A stretch of DNA of 64,000 nt from Flavobacterium geliluteum (GTDB lineage: Bacteria > Bacteroidota > Bacteroidia > Flavobacteriales > Flavobacteriaceae), in assembly GCF_017948595.1 (NCBI RefSeq), contig NZ_JAGFBV010000002.1, forward strand, positions 228,224 to 292,223, in the 5' to 3' direction. Below, piece by piece: positions 1 through 9,218 of this stretch; the first letter of the stretch is position 1; the number at the start of each line of letters is the position of its first letter. The notes beneath the pieces were generated by a model. The model made no database searches. It saw nothing but the letters and a program-made list of their open reading frames with translations, and was not told the DNA's origin. The position numbers and the translations under genes are program-made.

Positions 1-1235
1 GTAGTCAGAGGAATGTATTCGTCTCCTGCATCAAAAGTTGGATTGGTTGAACGAACCAAATAAACTTTTCCACTAGCTCCTATTGTCGAAGGAACTGCAA
101 ATTTAACGATCCCTACATTTCCTGTTTCCTGAATTTTCCAAATTCTTGTGTAGCGAGTGTCTACTCCATGACCATTAGTCGTAGGAGTACTAAAAGTAGC
201 CGCTGCACCATCATCTCCCCAAACCATAAAGTTTTTATCCGATCCAAAAGCAGCAGTATTACCTGCATTGGTCGGTTCTATGGTTGTCAAACCTATCGTT
301 ACCTGAAAACCTGTGTTTACAGATTGACTTTCTTTTTGGTTTAGACTACTTAAATCGTCTCTACCAATACCTGCTATATTTTTTCCGTACGCAGCATTAG
401 CAGTCGCATTCCATATAATACCAGAACCAGAATCTAAATAATTCTGTGCTACTGTTTGATCTAAACTTACTCCATATTTTATTCCCAGATAAGAGTTCAC
501 GCGTTGTTTCTCAGCAAGCGTCAACTCTCTTTCATAGGCAATAACCTCTTGCATAAGACCATTAAATTCTTCTGGCTGTGACCCTAATATAGCACCTTGT
601 GCTGTTTGTATAAAATCAGGATTAGGAGTTGTTGACGCATTTTTACCATCAAGAGATAATATTCCGGAACCTGTAACATTATAGCGCCAAGAAAACCCTT
701 GTATGTGAGTTTTTCCTGCGGTCATTGGGATACTAGGAGCATTAGGCCAATCTCCATCATACCAATAAGGATTCCCCCCAGTTGCACCCATAACTGGAGT
801 ATTTGCAGTTCCTGGAGCTGCTAATGTGGTTGAACCTCCAAATCCAAAAGTATCTTGAGCACCTGCCACACTTGTTTTATTAAGAACTACATGAAGGGTT
901 CCGTTAAGATTATCAGCCGTAAAGGGAGCATTTGTTACTACTCTACTTCGCAAAAATTTATTTGTAACAAAATTAATAGCGGGATGAAAATTATAAACTG
1001 CTGCTGCTGCTGTAAGTGTAGGTTGAGCAGTAGCATTTGTTTGATCAAAATTATTAGGGGTAGCAATTCCTGATTGATCTGCCCAATTGCTTACATTGGT
1101 TCCCGAGGTTGTAATACCCACTTCTGGTTTTAGCCAAATACGTAAATTAGCACTTACACCTCCGGGAGCCGTTTGGGAAAATCCCGCCATGCTACATTGT
1201 AGCAAGAATATGATAATTCGTAATTTTAATTTCAT
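1..1235 (-). CDS. Secreted LamG/DUF8202-like surface protein, C-terminus beyond window
   Basis: Reading the minus strand from ATG at 1235 gives an open frame of about 411 codons that runs off the left edge, so the 3' end is missing. The product starts with a signal peptide (MKLKLRIIIFLLQCSMAGFS, cleavage near SQT), followed by a jelly-roll-like region typical of LamG/concanavalin-like surface proteins of Flavobacteria. A stretch reading LAEKQRVNSYLGIKYGVSL near residue 240 is the hallmark segment of the repeat family often annotated DUF8202 in large T9SS cargo proteins. The missing C-terminus would be expected to carry a T9SS sorting domain or PKD/Ig modules, but that cannot be seen. The role is probably an extracellular adhesin or structural protein; no catalytic motif is visible. 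The family call rests on motif memory only. Confidence 0.7.
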   Translation of the reverse strand, partial: MKLKLRIIIFLLQCSMAGFSQTAPGGVSANLRIWLKPEVGITTSGTNVSNWADQSGIATPNNFDQTNATAQPTLTAAAAVYNFHPAINFVTNKFLRSRVVTNAPFTADNLNGTLHVVLNKTSVAGAQDTFGFGGSTTLAAPGTANTPVMGATGGNPYWYDGDWPNAPSIPMTAGKTHIQGFSWRYNVTGSGILSLDGKNASTTPNPDFIQTAQGAILGSQPEEFNGLMQEVIAYERELTLAEKQRVNSYLGIKYGVSLDQTVAQNYLDSGSGIIWNATANAAYGKNIAGIGRDDLSSLNQKESQSVNTGFQVTIGLTTIEPTNAGNTAAFGSDKNFMVWGDDGAAATFSTPTTNGHGVDTRYTRIWKIQETGNVGIVKFAVPSTIGASGKVYLVRSTNPTFDAGDEYIPLT

Positions 1236-2034
1236 ATTTATTGGTTTTTAAAATTTAATGATTAGTAATTATTTTGTTATGCTTTCTTAGCTATAAAATT
1301 TAGATATTGCCTTATCTCAACTTCTTGTCTTATTAATTGTTTATCAATTTTTGTCCTTAATATTATAATGCTCAAATCCCAAAACAAAAAAGAGCTTTTA
1401 GCATTTTAAATTCAATTATATATAAGAAACAAATCAGAATAAAATCATAATTTTTATATGTGAACAAATTTCTCCTCTCCAATCATTCACAAATCAAAAT
1501 AGTCAATATATTAAAGACATAACGATCATTTAAAGCAAAGGTAAATACAATAAAACCAATAGTTTGTAGAAAAAAAACAGTTTTTAGTAGAATTAATTCT
1601 ACAAAAAACCGTTACTTTTTTCTTAAAAAAATGTAAGAAATATTTGGAGTGAAATTTTAAATTTTTATAATTGCAACTCGAATAACAGTAAAATAAGATT
1701 ACGAGCTTTATTACCTTGCTTAAAAAAGCATGGCAAACACAATAGAGAAAAATCTAGAGAAAAAATCAGGAAGACTTATTGTAAAAAATTTATACCTATA
1801 TATAAGAGAGAAAATATTCTTAGTTTGCTATTTGGTATCTTATAATCACAGCACGATAAAGCAAACTAACAAATTGGCCTAAAAGAATAAAGCCCAAGTA
1901 CTTTAATTGCAATAAAAAAATTAGAAAAGTGAATTTTATATGACTCTAAAAAAGAAATTAGAATCATGACTTTACAAATTAGATCTAGGTAAAACGGGGA
2001 TAATCGAGAAATAAGAAAGTTGTTTTGCTTCAAG
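1236..2034. other. Intergenic region, 800 bp, no gene found
   Basis: Very AT-rich stretch between the 5' end of the surface protein gene and the 3' end of the response regulator gene. No open frame with coding character and no RNA gene is recognised. It must hold the promoter of the surface protein gene near 1236-1330, but no confident TAnnTTTG element was assigned. Confidence 0.5.
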
Positions 2035-2661
2035 TTAATAAATATTCATCTTAAAGACATCGATAAGTTCTACCAAAGTACGTATTTTAAGTTTCTCGTA
2101 CATTCTATTCTTATACGTGCTTACTGTAGACATCTGAATATTTAATTTATTTGCAATTTCGAGATTGCCATTACCAATTACGAGTAATTCGGCAATTTCA
2201 AATTCTCTTTTTGACAAAACATCCAATGGGTTCATTTCTATTTTGTGCAGTGCTGCCTGAATTATTTTTTCGACAATTTCAGCCGAAATATAACTGCCGC
2301 CTTCTAAAATAGTTTTTACGGCCGTTACTATTATTTTTTCACAAGACAGTTTATTTAAATAGCCGTGAGCACCTAAAAGAATATATTTGTAAGCACTTCG
2401 CTGATCATACGTTGAAAAGATTAAAATTTTAATATTAGGTTGTATTACTTTTATTTCAGCGAGTATTTCTCTACTTTTTCCTCCGGAAATATTAATTTCT
2501 AAAATTAAGAGGTCAAAAGTTTCTTGCTTTAAAAGCGTAATTGTTTCACAGAAACTTTCTGCATTTGAAATATTAACATCTTCGATCTGGTCTTTAAGAA
2601 CCATACCAACCCCAATCCTTACAACCAGATGATCATCGACTATTAAAATTTTAAATGCCAT
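2035..2661 (-). CDS. NarL/LuxR-type response regulator with Glu at the phosphoacceptor site
   Basis: 208 aa with a receiver domain (residues about 1-120) and a C-terminal LuxR-type helix-turn-helix (about 145-205; SKREFEIAELLVIGNGNLEI). The acidic pair D9/D10 is present (VDDH), and so is the conserved Lys in the GYLNKLS segment. However, the position that should be the phosphorylated Asp (LLILD in relatives) is Glu55 (LLILEINISG). Glu at this site often mimics phosphorylation, so the protein may be constitutively active or respond to something other than a kinase. No histidine kinase is adjacent, consistent with an orphan regulator. It lies alone between two long AT-rich gaps. Target genes are unknown. 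The family call is certain; the phosphorylation independence is inference. Confidence 0.93.
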   Translation of the reverse strand: MAFKILIVDDHLVVRIGVGMVLKDQIEDVNISNAESFCETITLLKQETFDLLILEINISGGKSREILAEIKVIQPNIKILIFSTYDQRSAYKYILLGAHGYLNKLSCEKIIVTAVKTILEGGSYISAEIVEKIIQAALHKIEMNPLDVLSKREFEIAELLVIGNGNLEIANKLNIQMSTVSTYKNRMYEKLKIRTLVELIDVFKMNIY

Positions 2662-3131
2662 TTGTTAAGCTTATTTAAATTACTTAGTATTGAAAAAATT
2701 CCTTACATACTTTTAAAAATCAAAAGAAAATCATGCTTTAAAATTCTTCTAATATTCTAACAAAAAACAAATTATTTTACTTGAGGATAAAACAAAAAAC
2801 CAATATTAATATTTAACATATAATGCTAAAGTACAAATTAAATGTTAAGACATCTTACAAAATAAAAAAAAATTAACATTATATCGTTGATACACAGATA
2901 TTAATAGCTAAAAATAAATAATATTTCTTACAATTATTGTAATTTTAATAAAATAAAAGTGGGTAATACAATATTGTCTTACTAAAATGGGATTGCTCTT
3001 CTGTAATAATAATGAGTTAATTTTTGTACCAAATTACATTTGTGCATTCATAGACAACGAAAAAGCCATAGTAAATTCTTTAAAAAAGATAATAAAATTA
3101 TAATATAATCATATTTTAGACTTTATTTTAA
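2662..3131. other. Intergenic region, 470 bp, no gene found
   Basis: AT-rich spacer between the phosphatase gene (3' end) and the response regulator gene (5' end). It presumably carries the response regulator promoter. No coding frame, RNA gene or strong hairpin was recognised. Confidence 0.5.
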
Positions 3132-4232
3132 TTATTTTTCAAGAATTTGGAGAGGTGGGCCTTTCATCTCTGGATCTTTTGCTTTAGGATCAAATAAATG
3201 TAATACCGTTGGCGCAATTTGATTACTAAAAATCTGTTCACTAGAAATTACTTCTCCCTTTGGTTGAATACCGTTTCCAAAAATCACTAACCAAACCTGA
3301 TCTGCACCGGCAATTTTTGAGCCATGGCTCTTCCACTCATCCAATGGATCTGTGCCACGGCCATGATCTGTCGATACAATAAAAATAGTGTTGTCTTTGT
3401 AAAAAGAATCTTTTTGGGTAAAATTCCATAATTCCTGAATCAGGCCATCGCTGGCATTCGCCGATTTTAGGTAGGCCTGATAATTGCCATCATGAGCAAA
3501 ATCATCTGTTTCTCCCAAAGAAATATACACCAATTCGGGATGTTCTTTTTTCATGTATTCCAGCGCGTAATTTGAAGTAAAAGCATCAAATCGAACAGAG
3601 TCCCAAGGCGAAGGAACCTTAGTTTGCATTTCGTTTAAAAACATCTCTCGAGGAGAAAGTTCACCTTCCTTTGCGGCTTCAAAACCTGCATTTACAGGTA
3701 TTCCCGAGCGTTCTTCGTTGATGATAAAAGGAAAAACATCCCAACTTCCAAAAGCAGCTACTTTGCCCTTATATTTAGGAAGCTTATTGATTTTTTCTAA
3801 AATCGTTGTATTTGGATTATTAATTTTATCATTACTATTAATTCGGATATCATCAGCAGAACCTGTTAAAATCTCGTTGTAACCCGGATATGAAAACCAC
3901 ATAGAATTGGTCAAATTTACATTACTTCCTTGGTTTCTATTGCCGTGTAATTCTCCCATTTTACTCACTTCATTCCAAAAAAAAGGCATTAGCGCTACTC
4001 TTCTTTCTTCAGCGGTTTTTCTCCAAAACTTTTCTTTTAGACCAATTGTATCCTCTACGTATTTTTTATTTGCAATAAGTTTGTTGTCTGCACCGGTAAA
4101 TAATTCTTGCCAGCGAAAACCATCCAAAGTAATTACGATAACTTTTGGATTCTTTAACTCTTTTTTTTGCTGGGCGATTGCACCAAAAAAGCTCATAAAA
4201 CATAACGCTATTAGTACACTTGATTTTTTCAT
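3132..4232 (-). CDS. Exported alkaline phosphatase superfamily phosphohydrolase
   Basis: 366 aa with an N-terminal signal peptide (MKKSSVLIALCFMSFFGAIA, cleavage before QQKK), so periplasmic or secreted. The fold is that of the alkaline phosphatase superfamily (phosphodiesterase/phosphonoacetate hydrolase/sulfatase branch). Metal-ligand motifs visible in order are VITLDGFRW near residue 35, a SYPGYNE segment near 115 likely to hold the nucleophile region, GETDDFAHDGN near 245, and the STDHGRG motif near 290. Substrate is not predictable from sequence: phosphate mono- or diesters are likely. It is monocistronic by spacing (more than 300 bp to either neighbour). There is no T9SS domain at the C-terminus, which ends in PPLQILEK. 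Confidence 0.9.
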   Translation of the reverse strand: MKKSSVLIALCFMSFFGAIAQQKKELKNPKVIVITLDGFRWQELFTGADNKLIANKKYVEDTIGLKEKFWRKTAEERRVALMPFFWNEVSKMGELHGNRNQGSNVNLTNSMWFSYPGYNEILTGSADDIRINSNDKINNPNTTILEKINKLPKYKGKVAAFGSWDVFPFIINEERSGIPVNAGFEAAKEGELSPREMFLNEMQTKVPSPWDSVRFDAFTSNYALEYMKKEHPELVYISLGETDDFAHDGNYQAYLKSANASDGLIQELWNFTQKDSFYKDNTIFIVSTDHGRGTDPLDEWKSHGSKIAGADQVWLVIFGNGIQPKGEVISSEQIFSNQIAPTVLHLFDPKAKDPEMKGPPLQILEK

Positions 4233-4521
4233 TTTATTTACTTTTAATCTTTAAATAATTGTATTTCTTCTTTTCAAACAAAGCTTCTGTTTTATAATTT
4301 TATAAAAAAGTTTTATTAAATTATAAAACAGGACAATTCCTCGCTATCAGCGATTTTTCATCACGTAAATATGTAAAAATATTAAACGTGAATCACCTTA
4401 TTGGTTTTAAGAAATCTTTACCAAGCCTTTATCCTATCTTCAATTTAATGTTACCTTAAAAAAACAGAATTTTAATTGTGATCAAAATATCAAAAAGCGT
4501 TAAAGTATTTGTAAAACAACA

Positions 4522-4560
4522 AAAAACCGACTGATAGATAAAGGTCGGTTTTATTTTTTT
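4522..4560 (-). terminator. Bidirectional hairpin terminator after the SGNH hydrolase gene
   Basis: The arms AAAACCGAC and GTCGGTTTT enclose a short loop (tgatagataaag). On the minus strand the stem is followed by a U-rich run, on the plus strand by a longer one. It lies immediately downstream of the stop codon of the gene ending at 4559, with which the T-run overlaps. Confidence 0.75.
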
Positions 4561-5797
4561 AAAAAGTAACACGGGTCGATAACCTCCTGGCACCTGCTGA
4601 ATTGGGATGAATTTCATCTCTCCAAAATTCTGATGCATTCAAAAGTCCACGGTAATCAATGATTCGGCACTGAAAACGATATCCATTATTAATAAAACGA
4701 TTTTTAATCTGACACAGAAGCGCATAAAATCGGTCTAATAATCGAATAATAATATAACATCTTAAGATTTCGTCAGCAATTCCAAGGCGATCAAAAACTG
4801 GTTTTATCCAAGGTCCCAAAGGCAGATCGACACCCACAATTGATGGTCGTACTCCCAGTTTGAATAAAGGATAATCGTATGTATGCATATAAAATATTGT
4901 ATTTGCTGTAACATGCGCATTTACAATACTTCCAAAACCAAGGTAATTACGCAAAATAGTATTAAAAATGGCATTGAGATTGACCGTATTAAAAAGCGTA
5001 GCATCAAAAGCATTGGTGTTTAAATATCTTTTATAAAGAATACATTTTTGATACAGAACATCGCCAGAAGGCAAACTTTTAAGCTCATTTAATTTTGACT
5101 GATCTGTAAAGAAACCCGAATTAAAAGAGGTAACTCCGGGGTTTAAAATTCTTCCAAGTTGAGGAAAAACATCATTTCCGCCTCCGCTAAAATAAATTCG
5201 ATCAATACGATAACCGCTAATATACTGTACAAAATGAGTTTTATCTGCATACATCTGCGACGTTGTTTCACCAAATTTTGCCAAGTGAAGGCAGTTGAGA
5301 TTAAGCCTTTGATTTCGATCTGTAATCGTATCATATAAATCCAAAACCCTTGGTACGGGATAATCTAACCAAGAATCTCCCTCAAAAATCACATTTAGCG
5401 TATTTGTATTTGAGGCATTTCTTCTAAACAAAAATGAATTGGTCAAAAAAGGCTGATGGAGCGATTCATCCTCACTTTCTGCCAGCGAAACACCTGTCAA
5501 GTTTAATTGTTTTAATGCTTTATGCGTCGCATCATTTGGACGAATGAGACCGCTAATCACGATTTTATTATTAGCTTGAAAATTCAGAATAGAGATAATA
5601 GTAACGTCTGTTTTATCATTTACAATACTACCATTAGCCTGCACAGGATAACCAAGTGTTCTCAAATAAGTCTGAATTTGCACGACATCTGATGCATTAT
5701 TTACAGCATTCAGTCCAACGCTATTCGTTAATTCTGTTACTAAGCTCGGGATTTGATTTATGACTGGGGGATTGGCAATTAAATTTTCCATGATCAT
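4559..5797 (-). CDS. SGNH-type hydrolase with N-terminal peptidoglycan-binding-like domain
   Basis: 412 aa without a signal peptide. Residues about 35-95 resemble a peptidoglycan-binding-1 type helical domain (VVQIQTYLRTLGYPVQANGSI ... ISILNFQANN). From about 135 on comes an SGNH/GDSL hydrolase: block I FEGDSW (nucleophile Ser), block III SGGGND (oxyanion Gly/Asn), and block V DEIHPNSAG with Asp and His three residues apart. Members are esterases, lipases or acyl-carbohydrate esterases; a peptidoglycan or polysaccharide ester would suit the N-terminal domain. The stop of the upstream subtilase gene is 6 bp away, so the two are co-transcribed and this gene ends the cluster. Two in-frame Met codons (residues 1 and 3) are both possible starts. 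Lack of a leader suggests either a non-Sec route or an intracellular role. Confidence 0.85.
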   Translation of the reverse strand: MIMENLIANPPVINQIPSLVTELTNSVGLNAVNNASDVVQIQTYLRTLGYPVQANGSIVNDKTDVTIISILNFQANNKIVISGLIRPNDATHKALKQLNLTGVSLAESEDESLHQPFLTNSFLFRRNASNTNTLNVIFEGDSWLDYPVPRVLDLYDTITDRNQRLNLNCLHLAKFGETTSQMYADKTHFVQYISGYRIDRIYFSGGGNDVFPQLGRILNPGVTSFNSGFFTDQSKLNELKSLPSGDVLYQKCILYKRYLNTNAFDATLFNTVNLNAIFNTILRNYLGFGSIVNAHVTANTIFYMHTYDYPLFKLGVRPSIVGVDLPLGPWIKPVFDRLGIADEILRCYIIIRLLDRFYALLCQIKNRFINNGYRFQCRIIDYRGLLNASEFWRDEIHPNSAGARRLSTRVTF

Positions 5798-5803
5798 CTT
5801 TAT

Positions 5804-7477
5804 TTAGATTAATTTATTTGGATTAATGTAGCCATGACCGGCTCTAAAAATCTCAAAACTGTTGTCTTTAAAAGAAGCTGTATCGCAAGCACTAAAAAGT
5901 TTTTTTCGTATTGAAATAATATCCAGATCAGGCTCTTTTTCGAGTATTTTAACGACTAAAGAAGCAACATAAGGCGCCGCCATACTGCTTCCGCTTTTAG
6001 ACGTTAGCTTGTTTGAAGCCCTATTTTCTCTATTAGAAGACGAGCAGGACGATTTTATCTTAAAACCAGGTGCCACAAGCTCTGGCTTCATACGCCCATC
6101 GGCCGTGGGACCGGAACTACTGAAAGACAATATAGATTTTGCCTCCTCATTTTGATTGTAAGCACCCACAACAATACTATATTTTGAATTACAGATCGAA
6201 TTGGTGGTATGCGTTTTGTTCGCAATTGCAGGCAAAAAGATAGATTGGCCTCCGTCATCTCGTTCGATGTAACAATGGTAGCGGCCATTTTTGACCGTTC
6301 TCCCAACTAATTCGATCTCCCAAAATTTTGAATTTAATTTGCCATTAATCAAAATATTAATTTGATTTTTATTTGTATTTGGCTCATTGCTTCTGTGTAG
6401 ACAAATGCCTACCTCAGCGCCATCTTTTAGAATCAATTCATCTTTAAAAGGCGTTGATGCAAGCAGTAGTTTTTTATTATCATCATAAATATTGATACTT
6501 AAAATATCATCTCCGTGATACCAAATTTCCATTTCATTGGGTGTACGATCATATTTCTTAAACATCCACGGAATTTTAATTTTCTGATTGACTTTTATAT
6601 CGCCATAGGTATGCACATTTGATTGATGATAATTGCCGGTACTCTGCACTATTGCCGTACCTTTTCTCGTAGTAAGAATATGATCAATAGCTTGTTCTAC
6701 GAGAGTTTGTCCCGTATGAGCATCGCCATGACCTCCTAAGCTCATATTGATCACAATGGGTCGCTGGCCTGCTTCGGTTAACAAAAAATCAATGCCTTCG
6801 ATTAGTTTTACCGAATCGCCCAAAGACAAATTTGATCCGTTTACGAGATTGGTTCCCATATCGACCGCTATGATAGAAGCATTTGGCGCAAAGCTTTTTG
6901 GTGCTACTGCCCCATTTCCGCAGGCAATTCCGAGAACATGAGTTCCATGAGTTCCGTTTCCAAACAAATCTGATTTTCCCGGATGGTAGCCCAATTTTTT
7001 AAACGGTAAATCATCAAGTAAACTTTCATCAAGCTGAGTTTGATTAATGATCCTTCCATAACTATATTTGTTTCGATCGCAGCGATCAGATTGTACCCAA
7101 ATTTTTTCGAAACGGGTTTTGCCATTATTGATAAAATCTGGATGCGTAAAATCGAAACCAAAATCAATAATTCCAAATACAACTTTCGAAACACTGTTGG
7201 TAAGAACCTCATTTTTTTGATCTAAAACATGAGTTTGAGGATCTACCTCAACACGATCATTAGCAGGAACCACACTTGGAGCTTTTAAACTTTTTAGTTT
7301 TTTGCTGTTATAGATAGCGCATAAAAAACGACGCTTTGTTCTGATACTTACAATTTTTCCGAACTCTGAAATAATTTTACAATGATCCGGATATTCATTC
7401 TCTTTTTCGAGACGCATTAACAGCGATAATTCTTCGTCAGGATTGCCGTATAATATAACTTTGAGTCTTGGATCCAT
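5804..7477 (-). CDS. S8 family serine peptidase (subtilase) without signal peptide
   Basis: 557 aa. The catalytic triad is complete: Asp105 (GIIDFGFDFTHPDF), His177 (GNGTHGTHVLG) and Ser498 (SGSSMAAPYVA). An insertion of about 110 residues (roughly 290-400), beta-rich, lies between the His and Ser blocks. The N-terminal 90 residues could be a pro-region, since they resemble a small I9-like ferredoxin fold more than a leader. There is no hydrophobic N-terminus, so export by Sec is unlikely. It sits between a 150-aa unknown (18 bp upstream) and the SGNH hydrolase (6 bp downstream) in one transcription unit. A protease maturing the products of this cluster is a reasonable inference; the substrate is unknown. 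Confidence 0.93.
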   Translation of the reverse strand: MDPRLKVILYGNPDEELSLLMRLEKENEYPDHCKIISEFGKIVSIRTKRRFLCAIYNSKKLKSLKAPSVVPANDRVEVDPQTHVLDQKNEVLTNSVSKVVFGIIDFGFDFTHPDFINNGKTRFEKIWVQSDRCDRNKYSYGRIINQTQLDESLLDDLPFKKLGYHPGKSDLFGNGTHGTHVLGIACGNGAVAPKSFAPNASIIAVDMGTNLVNGSNLSLGDSVKLIEGIDFLLTEAGQRPIVINMSLGGHGDAHTGQTLVEQAIDHILTTRKGTAIVQSTGNYHQSNVHTYGDIKVNQKIKIPWMFKKYDRTPNEMEIWYHGDDILSINIYDDNKKLLLASTPFKDELILKDGAEVGICLHRSNEPNTNKNQINILINGKLNSKFWEIELVGRTVKNGRYHCYIERDDGGQSIFLPAIANKTHTTNSICNSKYSIVVGAYNQNEEAKSILSFSSSGPTADGRMKPELVAPGFKIKSSCSSSNRENRASNKLTSKSGSSMAAPYVASLVVKILEKEPDLDIISIRKKLFSACDTASFKDNSFEIFRAGHGYINPNKLI

Positions 7478-7495
7478 GAGTTTTTGTTTTAGAGA

Positions 7496-7948
7496 TTAAT
7501 TCAGATTTAATAATTTTGTTTCAATATCATTTAATTCTTGATACAAAAGCATAAAGTATAAATTCTCATCAATCACATTAAGAAAGGCCTCTTCAAAATC
7601 TCCAGCATTAGACAGATAAGCTTTGATTTCTCGAACATACTGACTATTTATAAATCCTATTTTTTCTAATCCTAAAATAAAGTCCTGATCTTCTTCTTGA
7701 AGTTTAGAAAAATTAGTATTCGTAAAAATCTGGACAAATAATTCGTTGGTTTTTTCAATTAAAATGATTTTTTTTGAAACTAAATTTTTAAGTAAAAAAG
7801 CTTTTTCTTCTTGTGCCTTTTTGGAAAATTTAAAACTTTTTTTTAGAAGATTAGGTCGAATCTGATTTATCTTTTTTAGAATTTGCGTCACGTTTTTTTC
7901 AATTTTATTCAAACTGATGGTTTCTTGGTTAGTTATTTCAGCCTTCAT
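7496..7948 (-). CDS. Hypothetical helical protein in the subtilase cluster
   Basis: 150 aa, rich in Lys, Glu, Leu and Ile, predicted to be almost entirely alpha-helical with likely coiled-coil stretches at about 10-45 and 60-90. No signal peptide, membrane segment or recognisable motif is seen. It is followed within 18 bp by the subtilase gene and preceded by a 136-bp gap. Not recognised as a known family. Small helical proteins next to a protease could be adaptors or inhibitors, but nothing in the sequence shows that. Confidence 0.75.
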   Translation of the reverse strand: MKAEITNQETISLNKIEKNVTQILKKINQIRPNLLKKSFKFSKKAQEEKAFLLKNLVSKKIILIEKTNELFVQIFTNTNFSKLQEEDQDFILGLEKIGFINSQYVREIKAYLSNAGDFEEAFLNVIDENLYFMLLYQELNDIETKLLNLN

Positions 7949-8084
7949 TTTTGTTGGTTTTTATTGTTTTTTTTCTGAACTTTTTAATTAGTAATAATAG
8001 TGGATTCTCTTTATTTGTAACTGATGATTAAAATGTCTTAGCATCTTAATCATCTTCCTTTTAAGTCACTTTCTGAAGATTTTT

Positions 8085-8408
8085 TTATGCAGTTTGACCA
8101 GCCCCTTCTACACCCTCTATTGTTAGATTGTTTTTTTTATCATCATTTGTTTCTTTTAAGCCAGCGATTGGGTGAGTAATAATAGCTGTATCATGAGTTG
8201 CTTCAGTTACTTTTCTAGCAGCAGCGCTAAACTTCTCGCCTTCGCTTTTGGCTTTGTTATCAATGATTAAATAGCTCATCAAGGGATTTTCTGAAATCAT
8301 ACCCGCCAAAAGTGCCGTATTGGTTATTTCCTGATTTCCGGGAACATTATAAAAAGTGGCTCTGCTATTGGCTATAACGTAACTGATTAATAAATTAAAT
8401 GGATTCAT
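8085..8408 (-). CDS. Hypothetical 107-aa protein
   Basis: Starts at ATG 8408 (MNPFNLLISYV). The longer open frame reaching 8456 is not used here, because its first codons lie inside a hairpin terminator (8436-8467). The N-terminal half (residues 1-50) has two moderately hydrophobic stretches (LLISYVIANSR and LLAGMISENPLMSYLII). The C-terminal half is polar and ends GAGQTA. Family not recognised. Its arrangement (Ala/Ser/Asn-rich, short) superficially recalls RebB-type R-body proteins, but diagnostic features are missing. It lies between the Met-rich protein gene and the helical 150-aa gene in the same orientation. Confidence 0.65.
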   Translation of the reverse strand: MNPFNLLISYVIANSRATFYNVPGNQEITNTALLAGMISENPLMSYLIIDNKAKSEGEKFSAAARKVTEATHDTAIITHPIAGLKETNDDKKNNLTIEGVEGAGQTA

Positions 8409-8435
8409 TGTTTCGTATTTTAAATTAATAGAAAT

Positions 8436-8467
8436 AAAAGGGCAATTGGGTAACAACTGCCCTTTTT
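8436..8467 (-). terminator. Hairpin terminator between the Met-rich gene and the 107-aa gene
   Basis: Arms AAAAGGGCA (8436-8444) and TGCCCTTTT (8458-8466) with a 13-nt loop, followed on the minus strand by a T-rich run (TTTTATTTCTATT). It lies 5 bp after the stop of the gene ending at 8472, and is either a true terminator or an attenuator reducing expression of the downstream genes. Confidence 0.75.
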
Positions 8468-8471
8468 ACAT

Positions 8472-9200
8472 TTACTTATTCATCATCATCATCATGACAA
8501 TTGGCAACATGTTGTTGGATTCTGTCGAGTTGTTTTTATTTTGCTCAGAAATTAATAAAACCATCGGCAACATCATATTCATATTGTCTGATTTACCTGA
8601 GCCCGAATCTCCCATAGTAGTCATCATTGGCAACAATAAAGACATTGTCTGATCTACATAAATAGCTTTTGCATCCTTTTTTTCAATGATGTGTGCAGGT
8701 ATCTTTACGCCTTTTTCAGTACTAGCTTCAGGAACAAATTCCAAATTTTCAGGTTTTAGTTTTGGCTGATTCAACAAAGATCCCATCATACTCATCATTT
8801 GCATATTTTTCAAAACTTTAGTTTGGTTGTCGCCTTTTCGGGCGTCAATTTTTGCAAATTCGGTATGTTTTTGATCTAAAGCCACCAACGCTTTATTAGT
8901 AGCCAGCGAAGTCTTTTTAAGCTCATTCACTTGGTTAGAAATCGAATCTAACGATTTCTTCAGTTCACTTTTGGTCGCATAATCATTAGCTCTTCCGCTC
9001 AGGGTCTTTCCAAAATTAGATCTTTGTTTTACCGCCGAGCTCACATTAGGTCTGATTCCTTTTATGGATGGTCTTCTGCGTCTTGCAGCCTCATCAAAGC
9101 TTTCGTCGTAGCTTTCTAATAAATCTTCGCCTAAAAGATCCTCGTTGTAGTAATCTTCATTTAATAAATCTTCGTCTAAATAACTTTCGAAATAATTCAT
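8472..9200 (-). CDS. Hypothetical protein with acidic head and Met-rich tail
   Basis: 242 aa in three parts. Residues 1-38 are highly acidic and aromatic (repeated LDEDLL, NEDYYNEDLLGEDLLESYDESF), ending in an AARRRRP basic patch. Residues about 70-130 are a Lys/Glu/Gln coiled coil (DYATKSELKKSLDSISNQV). The remainder is Met-rich with MMSMMGSLL, MSLLLPMMTTMG, NMNMMLPMVLL and a terminal run VMMMMMNK. No signal peptide. The acidic head resembles that of the neighbouring protein encoded at 9642-10511, so the two may share a targeting or assembly signal. Function unknown; the Met-rich patches could be hydrophobic self-association surfaces. It is the third gene of the operon starting at 10511 and is followed by a terminator. 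Confidence 0.75.
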   Translation of the reverse strand: MNYFESYLDEDLLNEDYYNEDLLGEDLLESYDESFDEAARRRRPSIKGIRPNVSSAVKQRSNFGKTLSGRANDYATKSELKKSLDSISNQVNELKKTSLATNKALVALDQKHTEFAKIDARKGDNQTKVLKNMQMMSMMGSLLNQPKLKPENLEFVPEASTEKGVKIPAHIIEKKDAKAIYVDQTMSLLLPMMTTMGDSGSGKSDNMNMMLPMVLLISEQNKNNSTESNNMLPIVMMMMMNK

Positions 9201-9218
9201 AATTTTAAATATTAATGG

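Noticed and set aside
855..1073. Plus-strand open frame of 72 codons
   Set aside because: Antisense to the well-supported signal-peptide-bearing surface protein gene; Cys/Ser/Lys-rich low-complexity translation.
8085..8408. R-body (RebB-like) protein
   Set aside because: Length and Ala/Asn content are suggestive, but the characteristic RebB motifs are not there and no paralogous reb genes lie nearby.
8409..8456. Upstream extension of the 107-aa gene (16 extra codons)
   Set aside because: The codons lie in the hairpin terminator 8436-8467, so translation from 8456 would depend on readthrough and have no ribosome-binding region.
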